Part shown: positions 32,448-32,470 of the stretch, in pieces | Numbering within the stretch: position 1 is the stretch's first letter | How the letters are laid out: the number at the start of each line of letters is the position of its first letter | Origin: Streptomyces tateyamensis | GTDB lineage: Bacteria; Actinomycetota; Actinomycetes; Streptomycetales; Streptomycetaceae | Direction: 5' to 3' | DNA: 32,470 nucleotides | Assembly (NCBI RefSeq): GCF_003205575.1 | Contig: NZ_PYBW01000108.1 | Location: 388 to 32,857, forward strand | Notes under the pieces: model-generated | Seen by the model: only the letters and a program-made list of their open reading frames with translations | Database searches by the model: none | Told to the model about the DNA's origin: nothing | Translations under genes and position numbers: made by a program

Positions 32448-32470
32448 GAGACGCGTGAGGGCCCGGCCCC

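Overview
The window is very GC-rich DNA with long co-linear genes, many GTG starts, translationally coupled stop/start overlaps, and families typical of the Streptomycetaceae (SpoIIE-type phosphatase with a kinase domain, AfsR-type regulator, WhiB protein, DUF1707 and DUF4245 proteins, GH18 chitinase with a Pro/Thr linker). It is most likely chromosomal sequence from a Streptomyces or Kitasatospora relative. From memory, the oxyR/ahpC/ahpD block and the fumarase/WhiB/glpX block resemble the S. coelicolor region around SCO5030-SCO5047. No tRNA, rRNA, CRISPR, insertion sequence or prophage was seen.

Layout. (1) 1-998, minus: 5' part of a secreted GH18 chitinase, with a DasR-type operator (dre) in its promoter. 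(2) 1400-4827, plus: a cis-prenyltransferase, a PIN-PhoH ATPase and a secreted SLT-type transglycosylase with a structured leader. (3) 4977-8478, plus: an AI-2E family permease, then an ATPase/HNH nuclease pair arranged like Septu PtuAB. (4) 8486-10680: ahpC-ahpD (minus) divergent from oxyR (plus), sharing an OxyR operator that overlaps the apparent oxyR start. (5) 10693-15910, minus: five overlapping genes (PhyH-type dioxygenase, GT-A-like protein of unknown function, ornithine-decarboxylase-like PLP enzyme, GNAT acetyltransferase, MFS transporter). I know no described pathway with this set. (6) 16404-20681, plus: phosphodiester-glycosidase-family membrane protein, UbiA-type phosphoribosyltransferase, DprE1-like and DprE2-like enzymes, i.e. 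a polyprenyl-phosphoryl-arabinose module. (7) 20689-26883, minus: a GAF/SpoIIE/HATPase regulator with a methyltransferase, then an AfsR-family regulator, divergent from a 69-residue peptide gene. (8) 27534-32447: class I fumarase, a DUF1707 protein, a WhiB protein, GlpX and a DUF4245 protein.

The main candidate for a new system is region 5. Its promoter region has the same layout as the chitinase promoter: on the minus strand a TTGAC(G/A) box, exactly 8 nt, then the same 12-mer TGGTCTAGTCCA, followed by about 140-150 nt of leader in both. That 12-mer is one base from the palindromic core of the DasR site. This suggests that the cryptic operon is switched on with chitin/GlcNAc utilisation. Other points worth a second look are the oxyR gene without an AUG/GUG/UUG start, a palindromic repeat read in frame through OxyR, a DprE1 homologue with Ala in place of the benzothiazinone-target Cys, the PtuAB-like pair, and the small peptide beside the AfsR-like regulator.
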